DNA of 64,000 bases from Knufia peltigerae (GCA_030247855.1 JAPDRN010000043.1:62001-126000); one strand, 5' to 3'; positions 43,779 through 56,900 are shown, counted from the first letter of the stretch. Translations and numbers: made by a program. Notes: generated from the letters alone by a model not told the origin.

Positions 43779-45530
43779 GGTGGGAATTCCGGGACTTTTT
43801 TCTCTGTCTTTTTCACTAGACCTGTCGGTGTCGGGGGTGGTTGATGGTGCCCTGGGTTCTCAGAGGGGAAGGACGATGCAAAGTACTATTTCACTAGTAG
43901 AAAGAAGATGGGGTAGTCGAGATCCAAGTAGAACTCGAGGAGGTTCTGGACGAATACCACGGAGAAAAGGCACAGATTTGACGAACTTGGCCGGTACAAG
44001 AATTACAGGACAATGCAACCTTTTATCAAGTCAATCACAACGAGGTGGTACGGGGTAATATCTCCTGTTTTTTGAGATTCTAAAAGCATGCCCGCGAGCC
44101 TGTCATGTCCGTGAGACTCTCTCCCTCGCTCTTCGCCTCCTCTTTTTCGCTTGGGTGCGGAGACAAAACACGAAAAAGAGAGTCACTGGTCTCATCATCA
44201 TCGTCATCGTCATCCATCAACACCCCGGCAGTACTCCTGGACCTGGACATGAAATCGCAAGTCCCGAAGTTTGGACATCAGCCAACCCACCCCCTCCTTC
44301 CATAACCTATTTGCGGGGCCAGAATACGACGTAAATTCACTTGGCCGCCGCCGCCACGGCCGCGGGTATTCCTAGTCCGATCACTTTTCCCAGCAAACAT
44401 GTAGGCTATCCAGCTACCTACTCTGTTACCTTGTACAAGATAAAATACTAGGTAGGGGAAGGGAGGGGGGAGGGCGTTCCCAAGTCAACGAACGCCCCCC
44501 CGGTAAAAGCAACAAGTAAGTGGGCATCCTTTCAGAAAATTACAAGAAAAACACCCCCGGTCTAATCTTGTCCTTAATCGGTCGGTTGTCATCTCTCGCA
44601 ATGCTCATCGATGCAGTTTGACTCCCCCGTATTCGTAGCGGGTGAAAAAGCGAAAAGAGAAGGAAAAACGGTCCAAGAGCGAGCAACTCACTCGTCGCAA
44701 AACCCCCCCACCGGTCAGATACCTTCCTTTGCTGACCCCTCCCGAACCTGTCGGTCCACAGCTCGCATCTTGACCCTTTGTTCTTGGAGAGATAAGACGG
44801 GACGATGAACATGGCTTACCGAACTCGGGGTTAAAGGAGCGACGTGCAGCAAAAAGATCATGAGACGAAGAGGGAAAAATAGACTATCACGATTATGACA
44901 AACGAACGGTTTAACAGGAGTCCGGAGGGACTTTTATTTTTTATTTTTCAATTTGCTTGCATTGGGACTAGAAAGCAGTTCGGCGTAATTGATACGGACT
45001 ACTACATCTCGTATCGTTGCCGGCAAAAGAGTCAAGCGGAAAATCTTGTCTTGGACCTAATCTGCCTGTAGATTATCCATTCTCTTCGGCTCCTCTTTCC
45101 TTTCCCTCCTTCGCCTTCATATTGACCATAAAAAGCCGGGGGAAACGTACGCCAGGGAAATGGCGCTCTATCGCATGCTGTGTCAGGGTGCTGGGTGCTA
45201 GGTCGAGTGTCTCAAGGGGTATACATGATGGTGCATCTGTGGCCGTGAATGAATTTTGCAATCATACCGAATGTCAAGAAGGGGGCGCCTGGTGTCGGTG
45301 TGTGTTGGAAAACGTCAAGCGGAGGGTCAAATTGACGTAGACTTCGTGGTCACGTTCGAGCCGGTCGTGACGCCGCTCCGGGTTAAAAGGGTTTGAAGAG
45401 CTGATTTGAAATAGTGACGGAGGTGAGAACGTCGTTGTCACAAGGGGACAAAAAGCTCGGTGTGGATAAACGGTTTTCTCGAGATTATCCTGATCATGAG
45501 AACTTCAGATGTCCAGTGCCTGGGCTCCGC
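43779..45530. other. 1.75 kb without a supported gene
   Basis: Pyrimidine- and purine-tract-rich DNA with G-runs (near 44461-44476) and no supported frame. It includes the promoter of the formaldehyde-dehydrogenase-like gene and the 3' side of importin alpha. The tracts suggest long untranslated regions. Confidence 0.45.
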
Positions 45531-47296
45531 TTACATGTCCATCGCTTCATTGCCATTGGCGAAATTGAACTGTCCTTGAGGCTGGTTCGAGCTGAGCGTG
45601 AAACCCGAGGCGTTGGCCTGAGGAGCCAATTCTTCAATATCAGCGCCGGCATCCTCTTCGTCTGAGAAATATCGTTCTATGATATTGTACGCCTTCATGT
45701 AGATTTCCTCGTTTGCGTTGTTCTGGCAATCGTGGATCTTCTCCATCCCGCCGGCCTCTTCGATGAATAGTGCATACCGGTTGACTTGTGCTTCGGGAGC
45801 TCTCTGGTCGGCGGATTCCTTGTCCATTTCTCCAACCTTAAGGATGTTCTCCAAACCGTCCAGAGCCACCTGGATGATCTTATTATCCGGACAGGCAAGC
45901 AAGTCACAGAGAGGCTTGATGCAACCTTGCGTAACCAAGTATCTAATTTGCTCCGGCTTTTGCAGACCTCCCGAGGTGGCATTCGAGATAGCCCAGCAAG
46001 CCTCCTTTCGAGTCTTGAAGTCTCCATTAGAGAGCAGATGGATGAGAGGAGGAATGATACCGGCATCAACGACGGACTGAATCTGGGTAGAATTTCCCGC
46101 GGTAATGTTCGAGATCGTCCAGCAAGCCTCTTTACGAATGCCATCTTTTTGCGAACTCAATAGTGACAGAAGCGCAGGGAGAGCACCGCAGTTGATTATG
46201 ACTTGTGTCTGTACATCGTCACCAGTGACAATGTTACCAACCGACCGAAGAGCTGGTGTTTGGACCGAGGTCGAGGCATGCATGAGGAGTTCGACGAGTC
46301 TTCGGGGTATTCCAGCTTCGATAACGGCCTGGATCTTGTCGTTGGAGCCGTCAGAAAGGTATGAGATGGCCCAGCAGGCATCAATGAGGACTTCATCGTC
46401 AAGCATGTAAACAAGCTTGGACAGCACAGGAAGGGCGGGCTGAATCTGTCACCAAGTCAGTCAAGAAGAGCATCAGAAAGAGTGTTCGAGCACATACAGT
46501 ATTCCAGTCAGGTTGGGGTGTCTTGCCACGACAGAAGTTGCTCAGAGTCCAAGTGGCATTTCTGAGCATGCTCAATTTGCGGCCATCGGCGATGAGGTTG
46601 AGCAAAGGCTTAAGGGCACCCTGGCTAAGAACATAGTCACGGCACGCAGGGCTGTCACCAGCGATGTTTCCTAGTGCCCAGACAGCCTGTTCGCGAACGT
46701 CTGGTTCAGGGCTGCTCAAAAGTTCAACAAAGATTGGCACAGCCCCGGCTTCTATCACGACCTGAGTCTGGGCTGCAGAGCCAGAGGCAATGTTGGTTAG
46801 GGCCCACGCGGCTTCGAATTGGACAAGGGTATGAGGAGAGCGGAGGAATTCGACGAATCGACTGACGACCCCGGTCTCAATGACCTTCTCGATGGGAGGG
46901 TTTCGTTCTTTAGACAGGAGTTTTCGAAATTTTGTAGTCGCTTGGATTTGAAGATCGATCTGATCGGAGAAGACGCCCCGTACCATCTCAGGCAATTCTG
47001 TGCTCAGCTACGAAATGAAACATTAGCGCCATTTAACGCACAAGGTTGATTGTGAATCTTACCTCGCTCTCGATGTTGCCAGCCTCATCATCACTGTCTT
47101 GATCAGCGAGCCCGCCAATGCCGATCTCTCCATTTCCTCGTTGGACGCCTCTTCGTTTGGCCAAGTTTTCCTCTCTCTTCTGACGACGAATTTCAACCTG
47201 TTGTTCCTCACGTCGTCGTCGGAGTTCGTCAGGCTTGAAACTACCTTTTGCCTTGAATTGGGTGCGGCGATGTTCTGGGATGTATCGTTCGGACAT
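45531..47296 (-). CDS. SRP1: Importin subunit alpha (karyopherin alpha)
   Basis: Exons 47296-47063, 47007-46498 and 46445-45531 give 552 residues, close to yeast Srp1 (542). The N-terminal importin-beta-binding arm is basic (EHRRTQFKAKG, then ELRRRREEQQVEIRRQKREE). It is followed by ten armadillo repeats with the NLS-groove Trp/Asn pattern (EAAWALTNIASG, EQAVWALGNIAGD, NATWTLSNFCRG, DACWAISYLSDG, KEACWTISNITAG, KEACWAISNATSG) and an acidic tail (YFSDEEDAGADIEEL). It carries classical NLS cargo into the nucleus with importin beta. It is divergently arranged with POT1; 519 nt separate the two start codons. The start at MSERYIPEHR matches the family; the open frame continues upstream only through GTG. 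Confidence 0.97.
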
Positions 47297-47815
47297 GATG
47301 AATGACGTCTCAGGGATAGGCACAAGATCAACGGGCGGTTCACAGCCGTGTTAGATATGAGTTTGCCTCGAGCGTTGAGGATGAGGGCAAACAAATAAGG
47401 ATCAACAGAATTTGTTTGTAATGAGAATGACAGCGATGAGAATGCGCCCAGTGCGGGTAGTGGGCAAATTACTTGAAGATGCAAGTCTCAGTGCAAAGAC
47501 GCAGTGGCTCTTTTCAGGACATGCCACTTGCTCATATTCAGATTCCGCTAGATCGGCCTTGGCAAGAACTAGTGAACACGTGACACCGCGTGCCGAGACT
47601 GTCGCGTCCTGATGAGACGACCGTATTCACGTCCATGTTTCAGACTTCGATCATGTATTGTACACCTAGACAATGTCCAGAAAGCCTGCATGAATCGCGC
47701 GTAGCCCTGACTAGGTGCGCGGACCATACAAGCCAACTGCACATGTTACAAGGACGCGACGATCTTGGGGACTTCGCCAGGGGACTGTGCTAGGCGACGA
47801 CATCCGGTGACAGCG
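47297..47815. other. Shared divergent promoter, importin alpha and POT1
   Basis: 519 nt between two ATGs. One CACGTG hexamer at 47577-47582 lies about midway. No gene is seen. Confidence 0.5.
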
Positions 47816-49759
47816 ATGGAGGTAGAACCGGTGCCAATCCCCCATAACTTCATTTCCTTGACCGAAGCCTTGAACAAATTAGACACCAATCAAGCATACA
47901 ATGTCATTGGCGTCTGTATCGACTTTTTTGCTCCTAAGCAAACAAGGACGGGTGACTACATGCTCACGTTCACACTACATGATCCTTGGTGGACGGACAG
48001 AAATGGCATGAAGTTCCGTTTCTTCACCAAGACTTTGCCTAGACTGCCTAAGCTTCAGCATCAGGGTGATGTCGTTATACTGCGCAATATCAAGACCATC
48101 AAGAACGGCGGGGCGGTCCTTGGAGTTTCCAACCCATCCACGGTGTGGTTTGTTCTTCCTGTAATGCGTGTCCGAGAGATACTCTCCACCGAAGATGTGA
48201 AGAACAAAGCACACTGTTACACAACTGGCACCGGACCGACGTTTCCTGCAGACAATGTTCCAAGTGAGGCCGAAATCAAATATGCCAAGTACATTGCAGC
48301 AAGCGAAGATTCCATCAGCTGGGGCAATCTGCCCACAGCAACCGATATGCAGGCCCAGGTCCAGGCCCCGGCGGAGCACGACAGCGCTCAAGTATTGAAT
48401 CTGCCTGGGAAGTTCCGGCTGATCAAGGATGTCTTCCCCCACAAATTTGCTGATATCCTAGGAGAAGTTCGTAAAATTCATTTCAACGAGAATTTTGAAG
48501 AAACCCACCTCCAGGTAACCGACTACTCTACGCACAAAGCTCTGTACAACAGACAGCATCGAGTCGAGACACTCGGCCTGGATGGTGATGAATATGGATA
48601 CATCAATGACTCCTCGGAGAAACAGTGGCCCGGGCCTTGGGGACAGATGACGCTAGATATCATACTTTGGGCACCCCATTCGGGGGTAGCGAGAAGAGAA
48701 GTTAAGCCTGGTTCCCTGGTGTTTCTTCGCAATGTCCACATTAAAATGGACAAGAACCAAGCTAAACTCGAAGGAGTGTGTCACACCGAAAAATACAACT
48801 CTGAGCTTATCAACATAAAAGTGATACAGCCAACAAAAGAAGATGAACGTATGAAAGCACTCATTTCTCGGAAGCACCAATACGCTCAACAGGCGAAGGC
48901 TGAAGGCAAACCATTTTATTGGTCTCCGCTCGAGATCCTGAAAAAGAGAAAAGTAGAAGAACCAAAGGAGGCAGAAGGAGCACAAAAAACAAAGAAGACG
49001 AAGCATCGAAACCGGAAAAAGAACAAGACGAAAGCTGAGCCTGTCAATGGAGAGTCTCCAATAACACAGATCCAAAGTAAAGGCGATAGAATGCTGAACA
49101 GCAACGTCCGATGCAATGCATACGAAGTTCCTCGCAAATCCATTTCCGACATTCTCGATCCAGATATATTGCTTCGCAAAACTCTCCAGGGCAACTCTTA
49201 TCACCTACCTTTTCAGAATTGCAAATACAAATTACATGTGCGCGTTGTGGACTTTTACCCCGACAATATTGCAGACTTTGCCGTCCCTAGAAACCCCGAT
49301 TATGATCTCTTGTCGGATGAGGAAGATGAGGAGGATTTATCCAGCATGGATCTGACACAGCTGTCTGGAGACAGGCTGGCATGGGAGTGGCGCTTCGTCC
49401 TGCTAGTTGAGGATGCTAGACAACCTGCGAGTGTGAATGGACAGCCCACGCGAATGGAAGTGTTAGTTGCCGCGAGTGACGGCGAATTTTTGTTGAACAT
49501 GAGTGCCTGCAATTTGCAGGATAAAGAGAACGCCCAACAGCTCGCGGCGCTTAAAGAGAAGCTCTTCCATCTATGGGGAGACCTGCAGGAGAGTAAAGAA
49601 GAAGATAGCAACGCGATGACATCGACGCTCAGGCCGAGAGCCAGACCCTTCGAATGTCTCATTAAAGAATACGGATTGCCTGTCAGAGATGTCGAGAACC
49701 CCGTGCACAACACCTCGGGATATGACAGAATGTTTCGCTTGTTTGGGACGACAATATGA
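47816..49759 (+). CDS. POT1: Protection of telomeres protein 1
   Basis: Intronless frame; from the first good ATG at 47816 it gives 647 residues (the open frame reaches back to a TTG at 47765). Shelterin subunit that binds the single-stranded G-rich telomere tail. The N-terminal telomere-binding OB fold is clear (FISLTEALNKLDTNQAYNVIG, DYMLTFTLHDPWW, KFRFFTKTLPRLPKL, GDVVILRNIKTIKNGG). A second OB fold begins near FRLIKDVFPHKFADILGEV and ends with GSLVFLRNVHIKMDKNQAK. A Lys-rich linker follows with an SV40-type nuclear signal KKRKVEE near residue 376. The C-terminal third, with LHVRVVDFYPDNIADFA and ECLIKEYGLPV, is the fungal Pot1 C-terminal region that contacts Tpz1/TPP1-type partners. Confidence 0.93.
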   Translation: MEVEPVPIPHNFISLTEALNKLDTNQAYNVIGVCIDFFAPKQTRTGDYMLTFTLHDPWWTDRNGMKFRFFTKTLPRLPKLQHQGDVVILRNIKTIKNGGAVLGVSNPSTVWFVLPVMRVREILSTEDVKNKAHCYTTGTGPTFPADNVPSEAEIKYAKYIAASEDSISWGNLPTATDMQAQVQAPAEHDSAQVLNLPGKFRLIKDVFPHKFADILGEVRKIHFNENFEETHLQVTDYSTHKALYNRQHRVETLGLDGDEYGYINDSSEKQWPGPWGQMTLDIILWAPHSGVARREVKPGSLVFLRNVHIKMDKNQAKLEGVCHTEKYNSELINIKVIQPTKEDERMKALISRKHQYAQQAKAEGKPFYWSPLEILKKRKVEEPKEAEGAQKTKKTKHRNRKKNKTKAEPVNGESPITQIQSKGDRMLNSNVRCNAYEVPRKSISDILDPDILLRKTLQGNSYHLPFQNCKYKLHVRVVDFYPDNIADFAVPRNPDYDLLSDEEDEEDLSSMDLTQLSGDRLAWEWRFVLLVEDARQPASVNGQPTRMEVLVAASDGEFLLNMSACNLQDKENAQQLAALKEKLFHLWGDLQESKEEDSNAMTSTLRPRARPFECLIKEYGLPVRDVENPVHNTSGYDRMFRLFGTTI

Positions 49760-50282
49760 GGGAATCCTGCTCTACTGAATTACCATGGACACCGACTCCG
49801 AAGCCCAACGAGCAATCAAGACATGGTTGTTCTAGCCAGATTTCAATTATCGATGTCGAACAAGGGGTGCGGCGCTCTTCATGTATGCAAGTGTGTGCGT
49901 AATGGAGTCGTGTTAAACATGGCAGAGAGCAAAGTCATCACGTCCGACTCACTGGGGAGACAGTGCGGCATGAATCTAGCCTCTCTGGTTCTGTTGGACC
50001 CTAGGTTCCGGTACTTGCGTTGGACAACGACTACATCACATCACTCTTCGGTCAGTCCAATTCAGTCATTCAGCAAGGACAATACAAGGTCCAAGCTCAT
50101 CTCTCAGTCGTCTGATGTACGTAGCAGCCGATTGTCATTGAGGATGCTAGTTAGCGTTCTAATCAGTCAATGTCGTTCTCAGACCAAAGCCACAATGGGC
50201 AACCGACTCGGTGGCGAGGCTACCGCCATGTCCGACTTACCAGAAGACGGCCTCGACGCTGAGAAACACACCGCTCACAACC
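49760..50282. other. Spacer between POT1 and peptidase relic
   Basis: 523 nt. It contains the POT1 3' end. Short frames only. Confidence 0.45.
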
Positions 50283-50975
50283 ATGGCGATCTCTGTCCCA
50301 CCCGGAGTCGTCGCAAACCCAAACACCGCTGAAGGTCCAGCAGTCATCAATAACGGCCGTCTCTTGCAAGTCCTCAGACAGGACATTGATGCAGTCCATG
50401 GCAACCAGGCCAAGAGTTGGACGTTGGTAATACTGGCGGAAACAGCTTCCAGCAGAGAGAATTCCAGCACACTGCCAAAGAGTGGTGCGAATGGACCAAC
50501 CTTGACTTCGTCTACGAACCTATCGAAGCCGTATAACATCTTCATCAGCTACCTAGCGGACGACTCCTGGTCCTATGTTGGGAGGATGTGCCATGGCTTC
50601 GCCCGGGCAAACCCGCCACAACCTTTAATGAACCTACTCTATATCTTTCCCAGCAACGAGAGAAGCCATCGGGCGGCCCATTCTCCATGTTTGGTCATGC
50701 GCTCGGTCTCCACCATGGACACCAAAATCCTCTCTGAACTTTTTCTTGAGCTAGAGATGAAGTGGGATGAGGACGAAGTTTACGAGTATTACCAATGCGA
50801 ATATGACCGGGACCGGGCGACAGTCGACGAGAACGTCCTCAATATCTCGCGTGGCGGAACGCTCAGGAAGAACCTTCTGGGCATTGGGCTCGATCATGCT
50901 TTACGACTTCCCCTGAAGAAGATCTTGAAACGTGGCGCCCGGAACAAGGAGAATTTCACCCTCTCTCCAGGGTAG
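50283..50975 (+). pseudogene. Decayed zinc metallopeptidase (astacin/M12A-like, fungal secreted type)
   Basis: Family-like segments occur in order but in different frames. Frame of 50283 starts MAISVPPGVVANP. The frame of 50417 carries LDVGNTGGNSFQQREFQ, AKEWCEWTNLDFVYEP and then a stop. The first frame returns with IFISYLADDSWSYVGR. The second frame returns with FGHALGLHHGHQNP at about 50690-50734. The first frame then reads WDEDEVYEYYQ and DENVLN. A third frame reads GSIMLYDFP before a stop near 50914. Overlaps between frames exclude introns as the cause. The zinc motif expected as HExGHALGLxH reads SMFGHALGLHH, so the first His and catalytic Glu are missing. At least five frame changes and the dead site make this a pseudogene. 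Confidence 0.6.
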
Positions 50976-53900
50976 ACAAGGCAAGTATGTTACTTTGCGT
51001 ACCCGGGTCGTCGGAGAGCGAGGCCTGAACAGTGTCGAATACTACTACAAGAGTTGCAAGGTGATATAGTAAGCGACCAGGGTGTGATCAGACATCTGAC
51101 GTTCAAGAGAAAGCACTTTCCCAGACAGAAGAACAGTAGAATGTTGGTCATCAGATCACTTACAAAGGCCTCCTGTTTCATGGCTGCTCGATGGTCTCGA
51201 AGGCACATCGTATCACCTGGAGGATTGTTATGGTGCACCTTGGATTTGGCGAACCAAAATTCCCACCCGGATCCGGGACCGAAAGAGTACCTAAGTATTT
51301 ATCGTACGGAGGATTCGTCTCGAATAGAATGACAGCGTACGGATTGTGTGGTCAGAAATCACACAAGGACACTCTACTTCCAGGGTTCATTCGGACGTCC
51401 GTCGTCTCATGCCTACTGTACAGTATTTACAGTATCAAATAGGGCACCCTAAAATAGGTGTTCATCCTCTCTCTGGCGTCACATTTACATCGACAACCTG
51501 CACTACCGCACAGTAGACAGCCAAGCAATAAAAGTCCCAGCGCCACTGTCGTATTTACTCAACGGTGATCATTCCCAACGAAACAACCACAATGGAACAG
51601 CTATCGCCAAAAAGGGCAGGCCAGGTGCAGATGGAGACTTTGGGGGGCGCATCATGAACGCCACCGCTCACCAGTTAGAGATCCATCGAGAGGAAGAAAA
51701 GGGAAATATTCCGATGGTGAGATCCGTCAAGTAGTTTTTTCTTATGTCATCCCTCAAGCATTGTTTCATAGACATGCATACGAACATCCACCTCGTAGGC
51801 AGATTGTATAATTTGCACATGCCTCAAAAACTGAGCGACAGGTGACTACAACAACCTCAACTCCCCAGGGTGATATCAGAACTCAAGTTCTATCCCTCCC
51901 TTATCCCCGCAGCTCCCTTGCAGGAGCTAAGAGGAATAGGCTGAGAGGTGTTTCTGTAGGCTATGCAGACATGGCGAAACCGGGGGATGCAGAACAAGAC
52001 ACACTCGTCCCGGTCTAGACCTAAATCCTGTTGAAAGCCATCAGCTTTCGATTGGCCATTCGGGCGTTTTTGCAACATCGAATACGAGAAGCCTAGGACT
52101 GCGTTTTAACCCCAATGTTGCGCGGCCTCGCGACACGCCGTGCTGGATTCGTAGAACACAGTCCTGTCCGAGGCGTTGAGGATTCTCCTGCTTGCACTAC
52201 TGGTGACTGGTCATTGCATCTGAGGGGTGAATGAAATGTCCGACAAAGCAACTCGTGCCGGCAATGAACCTTGTCTCGAGGAACAACGAGCGTAGCAGCA
52301 CCCGTGGCGGCGAACATGGACCATGGAAAGCGCCAGTCGAGGCTGAGAGTAGGTGGCCAGGCCAGGGTACCCCAGGACAGTATTGCAGGACGGCCCAGTC
52401 TCTATCCAGGAAGCCCGCCGCTGGTATCCCGACAGGACGAGTTTATCACAAATACTTGACCTCATCAGCCAATGCGATGGGATATGGATGGCGCGTGTGC
52501 TTTGTTCTCCCCGCGAGTATCCTCGTCGCGCTGTAGACGATCCTCTGTGAACCGAACAATCATGCTAAGCTACTGCAATAAAGCGTAGACGAGAAATATT
52601 CTGCGTGGTTCTGTCTGGATCGGCAGCAGTTGGCGACAGATGATCGATGGTGGGATGCCTTCACTATTCGAGGACGCCAGTGCTCGTATCTTCCTCATCC
52701 ACGTCTAGGCTCTCGATCGCCGGCTAGACACACGCGTGGGTTGCTTTTCGTGTTCTCGTCCCTTCAGCCGACGGCAGCAGAAGCCGTTTGTGCCGATCCG
52801 ATGCGAAGCCAACTGATCTGAGCAGACCAGATTTTCGAGTAGCGTACTATACCACTCGGCGACTTTCCCTCATCCAACGACTTGTAGTCGCTGTATTCTG
52901 GCCTGAGGAGTGGTACACTGGCACGGTGCTTACTCGTACTCGTACATGCAAAGGCCTCACATAACACAGTCTGAGGGGTTACCAGGCGAACGCGAGGACG
53001 GCAAACATCAAAGGCACCTTACTCGTGGGGTTTTAGCTAGGTCTGGCGCGAAGCACTGCCGTGATTCCGTGCAGCGGAATTTCAGCGGGTTTTTACCGTT
53101 CTCCCAGCCTTGTATGGGGACGAGTACTGTGACAGGTGTTGGGTCAGGAGAGCCGGTGGAGAACCCGATATACAGTAAGTCCACTCACTGAACTCGTCTG
53201 GCGGCATCGCGTGCATGGCGATGGTCTCCCGATACGAATTGCGATAGTGCCCCTCTGTGGAAATCCTGGCTTTAGATAGGCATTTTAGTGAGTCCAGCCC
53301 CTCCACACCCGCCTCTAAGTCCCCTTACGAGATGAGGAGCCAAGGGGTGCCATGCATGCAAACGATACGGACGACGGACGGAGTATACCCTGCGAGGATT
53401 ATACTTTGAGAGCTGGTCCCATTGAAGTTCCCCGGGCCGTCTGAAAATACTTTTGGCGCGAGGTACTTGTGCATGAACACGCGGCTGGCCTTCGCATCCA
53501 ACAGACGCAGTATCATGGACGACGTGCGGGCAGATATCAAATTGTCGATAGCAAGACGACTACTGTGAGGACCATGCTTAGTTTGAACGGATACGTCTGC
53601 CGATTTGAAAACCTTGCCAACTTGATCTACGCAGACTGGCTGACGATAGCCATGATATTTCCTCTGTGGGAGGGTTGGCCATGACCGTGGGAACGTCATC
53701 ATTGAAAGTATTCGTACGAGTGTCGGCCGTACCTCGTGGCAAAATGTACTCGTCTCGACACAAATTGACTGGACAATAGTAGAGTGGTTTCCGACTGAGT
53801 TTTCGTGGAGCTACCAAGTCGAGTCCGAGTAGTCGTCGTTCTTGTCAATCTCAGTGTGTACGAGTCAGGCAGGGAGCCGAGTCAGGTGCACTCGAAACGA

Positions 53901-56900
53901 AAGCCACATGAAGAGGGCAGACCAAATATACTGATAGGAACATTCGATCGCAGAGAAGATGGGTCTAGCACTGACGCCATCTTCGATGCGAGTCCACTCA
54001 TCAACTCCAGTCAATACTTGTGCTTTGTATCGCGAAGCAACGCACCAGTGGCAGAAAAGACCGTTGGCTGGGTATATTCACAAACCGCGCGAATGTCGTC
54101 TTCGGTGCAGATGGATAGTCTCGGCGGAAGCTGGTCCCTTAGAAAGCTAATGTACTTCGCACTATGTACATGCCGAGTTTGTCACCAGCATATTGGTCCC
54201 TCGGCGATGTGTGAACTTTTCCCATCGTAGTCAGAGGATGCGCAAGCACAGGTACGTCTGGGAACTGCCAACTTGCCAGAGCACCATCAGACCGACAAGC
54301 CAGCGTTCCGGAGGTACCTTAAGATGGTGCCGTCCGATGTAACAAGCACAAAACAATTGGGACACTTCACGTAAGCTGACCCATCTCGTCTACTTCGCCT
54401 CGAAGCGTTTTTGTTGCCGTAAGCGCGGCGACATACAGAAATACTCTGGTGGTTCACTCGTGCACCGTGCGTGTCTTATGCATAGCGAGTCTTTGGTACA
54501 AGGCCAGTGCAAGATAAGCACGGGTTTTTTTTTTTTGGAAATGTTGAAATAATAGCCAATGCTACTGCAAAAAAACATTACTCTCGGCCGATGCCAGTGC
54601 GCTCCGCTGAGTGTTGGGCTGGAGCATCGCAGAGCCAGAAGCGATGAGTACCACCCAACCCTGATCGCGTTAGAAGAGCAAGGCAAGCCCGTAGACAAGG
54701 ATACGAGTGCCGGCTGTGGGGGTAGTTGATTCACCTCCCTGGAGGAGCCGTCTCATGACCTCCCCAGATTTGCACAGAGTTTTGTGGGTTTCAGCAGGGA
54801 CACTCGGGCCCTCACCGGCCTGTGTGCTAAGGCCATCGGTGTCTTGTGCCTATGACATGGGTGCTGTGAACATCCGTCTGAGGCATCTTTCCTGATTGTT
54901 GGGATCTGCATTCATGCACGCGGGTGGCTCGAGAGTGGCAACCACAGTCCGTTGAGCGAGACACGCACAGAGATGACTCGCAACTTCATTCTCGAGGAGA
55001 CGACTGCTTGCGTCTTACCTAATTGCTATGAAAATTTGTTTATGCACACTCAGGCAAGAGGACATGAAGTAGTGGCGTGCCTGGAAACGGCTTAAAAATG
55101 TGCAAGATCGCCGCGGATTGCCTACTCGTGTAGTGATACTTCCTACTCTTTTGGTCGACTTAAATTCACTCGGAAAACTGAGAGGCCCTCAGGTTGTAGT
55201 AACACGGAATTCTCAATGGGTAATCCAGGTTGCCTGATGCCAATGTCGAGATAGCTGTGTGCGACAAACATGAGCAACCAGTGGTATCGAGATTTGGAAG
55301 ACGAGCTCCCTTGCGGCCACACAAGAAGTCGAGGAGAGCTTGGACCTAGTCGCACACCGGGGTTGTTACTGGTGCGCGTTACCGGACCTCGGGACAAGAA
55401 GACGACGGCCTACCAGTCTAGGCTAGAAGTGCTGAAGTATAGGGTCATTTTACAGGTTTGGAAAGTAGTCGATCGAGGAGAGTAGCAGAGTAGTTTTACT
55501 AGGCGTGGGAGGCATATGAACGAATGCTTTGTTCTGGTGAGCATTTCCGATGTCGTTCAGCCGTTGACAGGCAGATCTCAAAGCAGATCTTTGGAGGCTA
55601 CTTTGGCATTAGCTGACGTCTCACGCAAAATTGATAGACAATGGCTATTGTATGTTGACAGTCCGGAGGTTGATCTTAGTGGCTTCCCAGCCATGATATA
55701 CATGGAACTTTAACTGTCTCCGTCGATGGGAGTCCCGAGCTGGGAATCAGGGCCTGGTCGAGTACACGGCCTGGTTCTGGGTGATGTGACACCATGCAGC
55801 ACCTGAATGGCACTGCAGGCAGTCGGATCAGACTAGTAAAGAAGTGGATTGGTATATCGAGTGTTTCTCTGCTGGACACAAGTCTTCCGTCGCATGTACT
55901 TCATGGGGTCGCTTGTGCTGGGCATGCTGCATGAACATGTAGGTGAGATTGAATACAGTATTGAGTCCGGAATTGTTGAGAAGCCTGTTAGCCATTGAAG
56001 GCAGGATCCGCCGGGTCCCATTGTTCCTGCACCTGTACTCCGTACTCCGTACAATGATGATAATGATAATAATGGCGGTAGTAATAATAATACCACCTTC
56101 ACCAACAAAAAGTGCTTCACGACGGTGGAGCGAAGGAGCATCTTTCACTTGAAATTGATCGCTTGATCCCTGTGAACAGCGGAGCCTGGTGGTTTCTTAG
56201 CTATTGCCCCTGCTCCAGCGATACTACCTCTATGTATCAGCGGTCCTGTGCGGTATACGACTATCTCTCTGCTTAAGGTGAGCAAAATATCAGGTCCGAG
56301 TACGATTCAAATACTTGATAGAGATCTTCCAGGATTTGTGTGCATCAGCCTGCGAACGGAAGACGGCAGCGGCGGCGGCAGGAGGTTTTTGGATTCTACT
56401 GTATCCGTACCCTCGCAATAATCACTAGGCCCTGTGAGTTGGTGGGTGTTCTATTTAGGCTGGTGCAGGCACATGGGGCACGGGGCACCTTTGGTTCCAA
56501 ACCTCCAGCAAAGGCTCACAGGCACTACTCCATTTAGGCTAGACATTTCAGGCAAGCCTCCCTGTAGTGACCTCTTGCTAGGCGCCTAGTGGCCCTGTGG
56601 CCCCCCTAACTCCATACCCTGGCGCAAGCGACCCACGGGGTAACTGTGATTGCGGCAAGCGCCCGCTGTGGATTGTAAATCCTTCACCCCCTCCAAGCCC
56701 CAAGCGGCAATGAACGTCAACCACTTCGCAGAGGGTCTTTGGCCTCTGCACGGCTTGTAACACTGTGCACACCTTGTTCTTCTTTTCAGTCACAACATAT
56801 TTTTCCAGAAAACCCTGTTCTCTTCGCATACGAGACATTCTTCTCAGACTGCGCTTATTCTGCTCCTTCATCCTCGCCTGACCATACGTCTTCCCCGTCT

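Noticed and set aside
14985..49759. A replication/telomere gene cluster (ORC1, polymerase delta subunit, POT1)
   Set aside because: The three genes are 15 kb or more apart, on mixed strands and separated by unrelated metabolism genes; coincidence is the simpler reading.
52211..52536. Overlapping frames on both strands, some with hydrophobic ends
   Set aside because: A membrane-protein relic was considered, but no motif held over more than a few residues.
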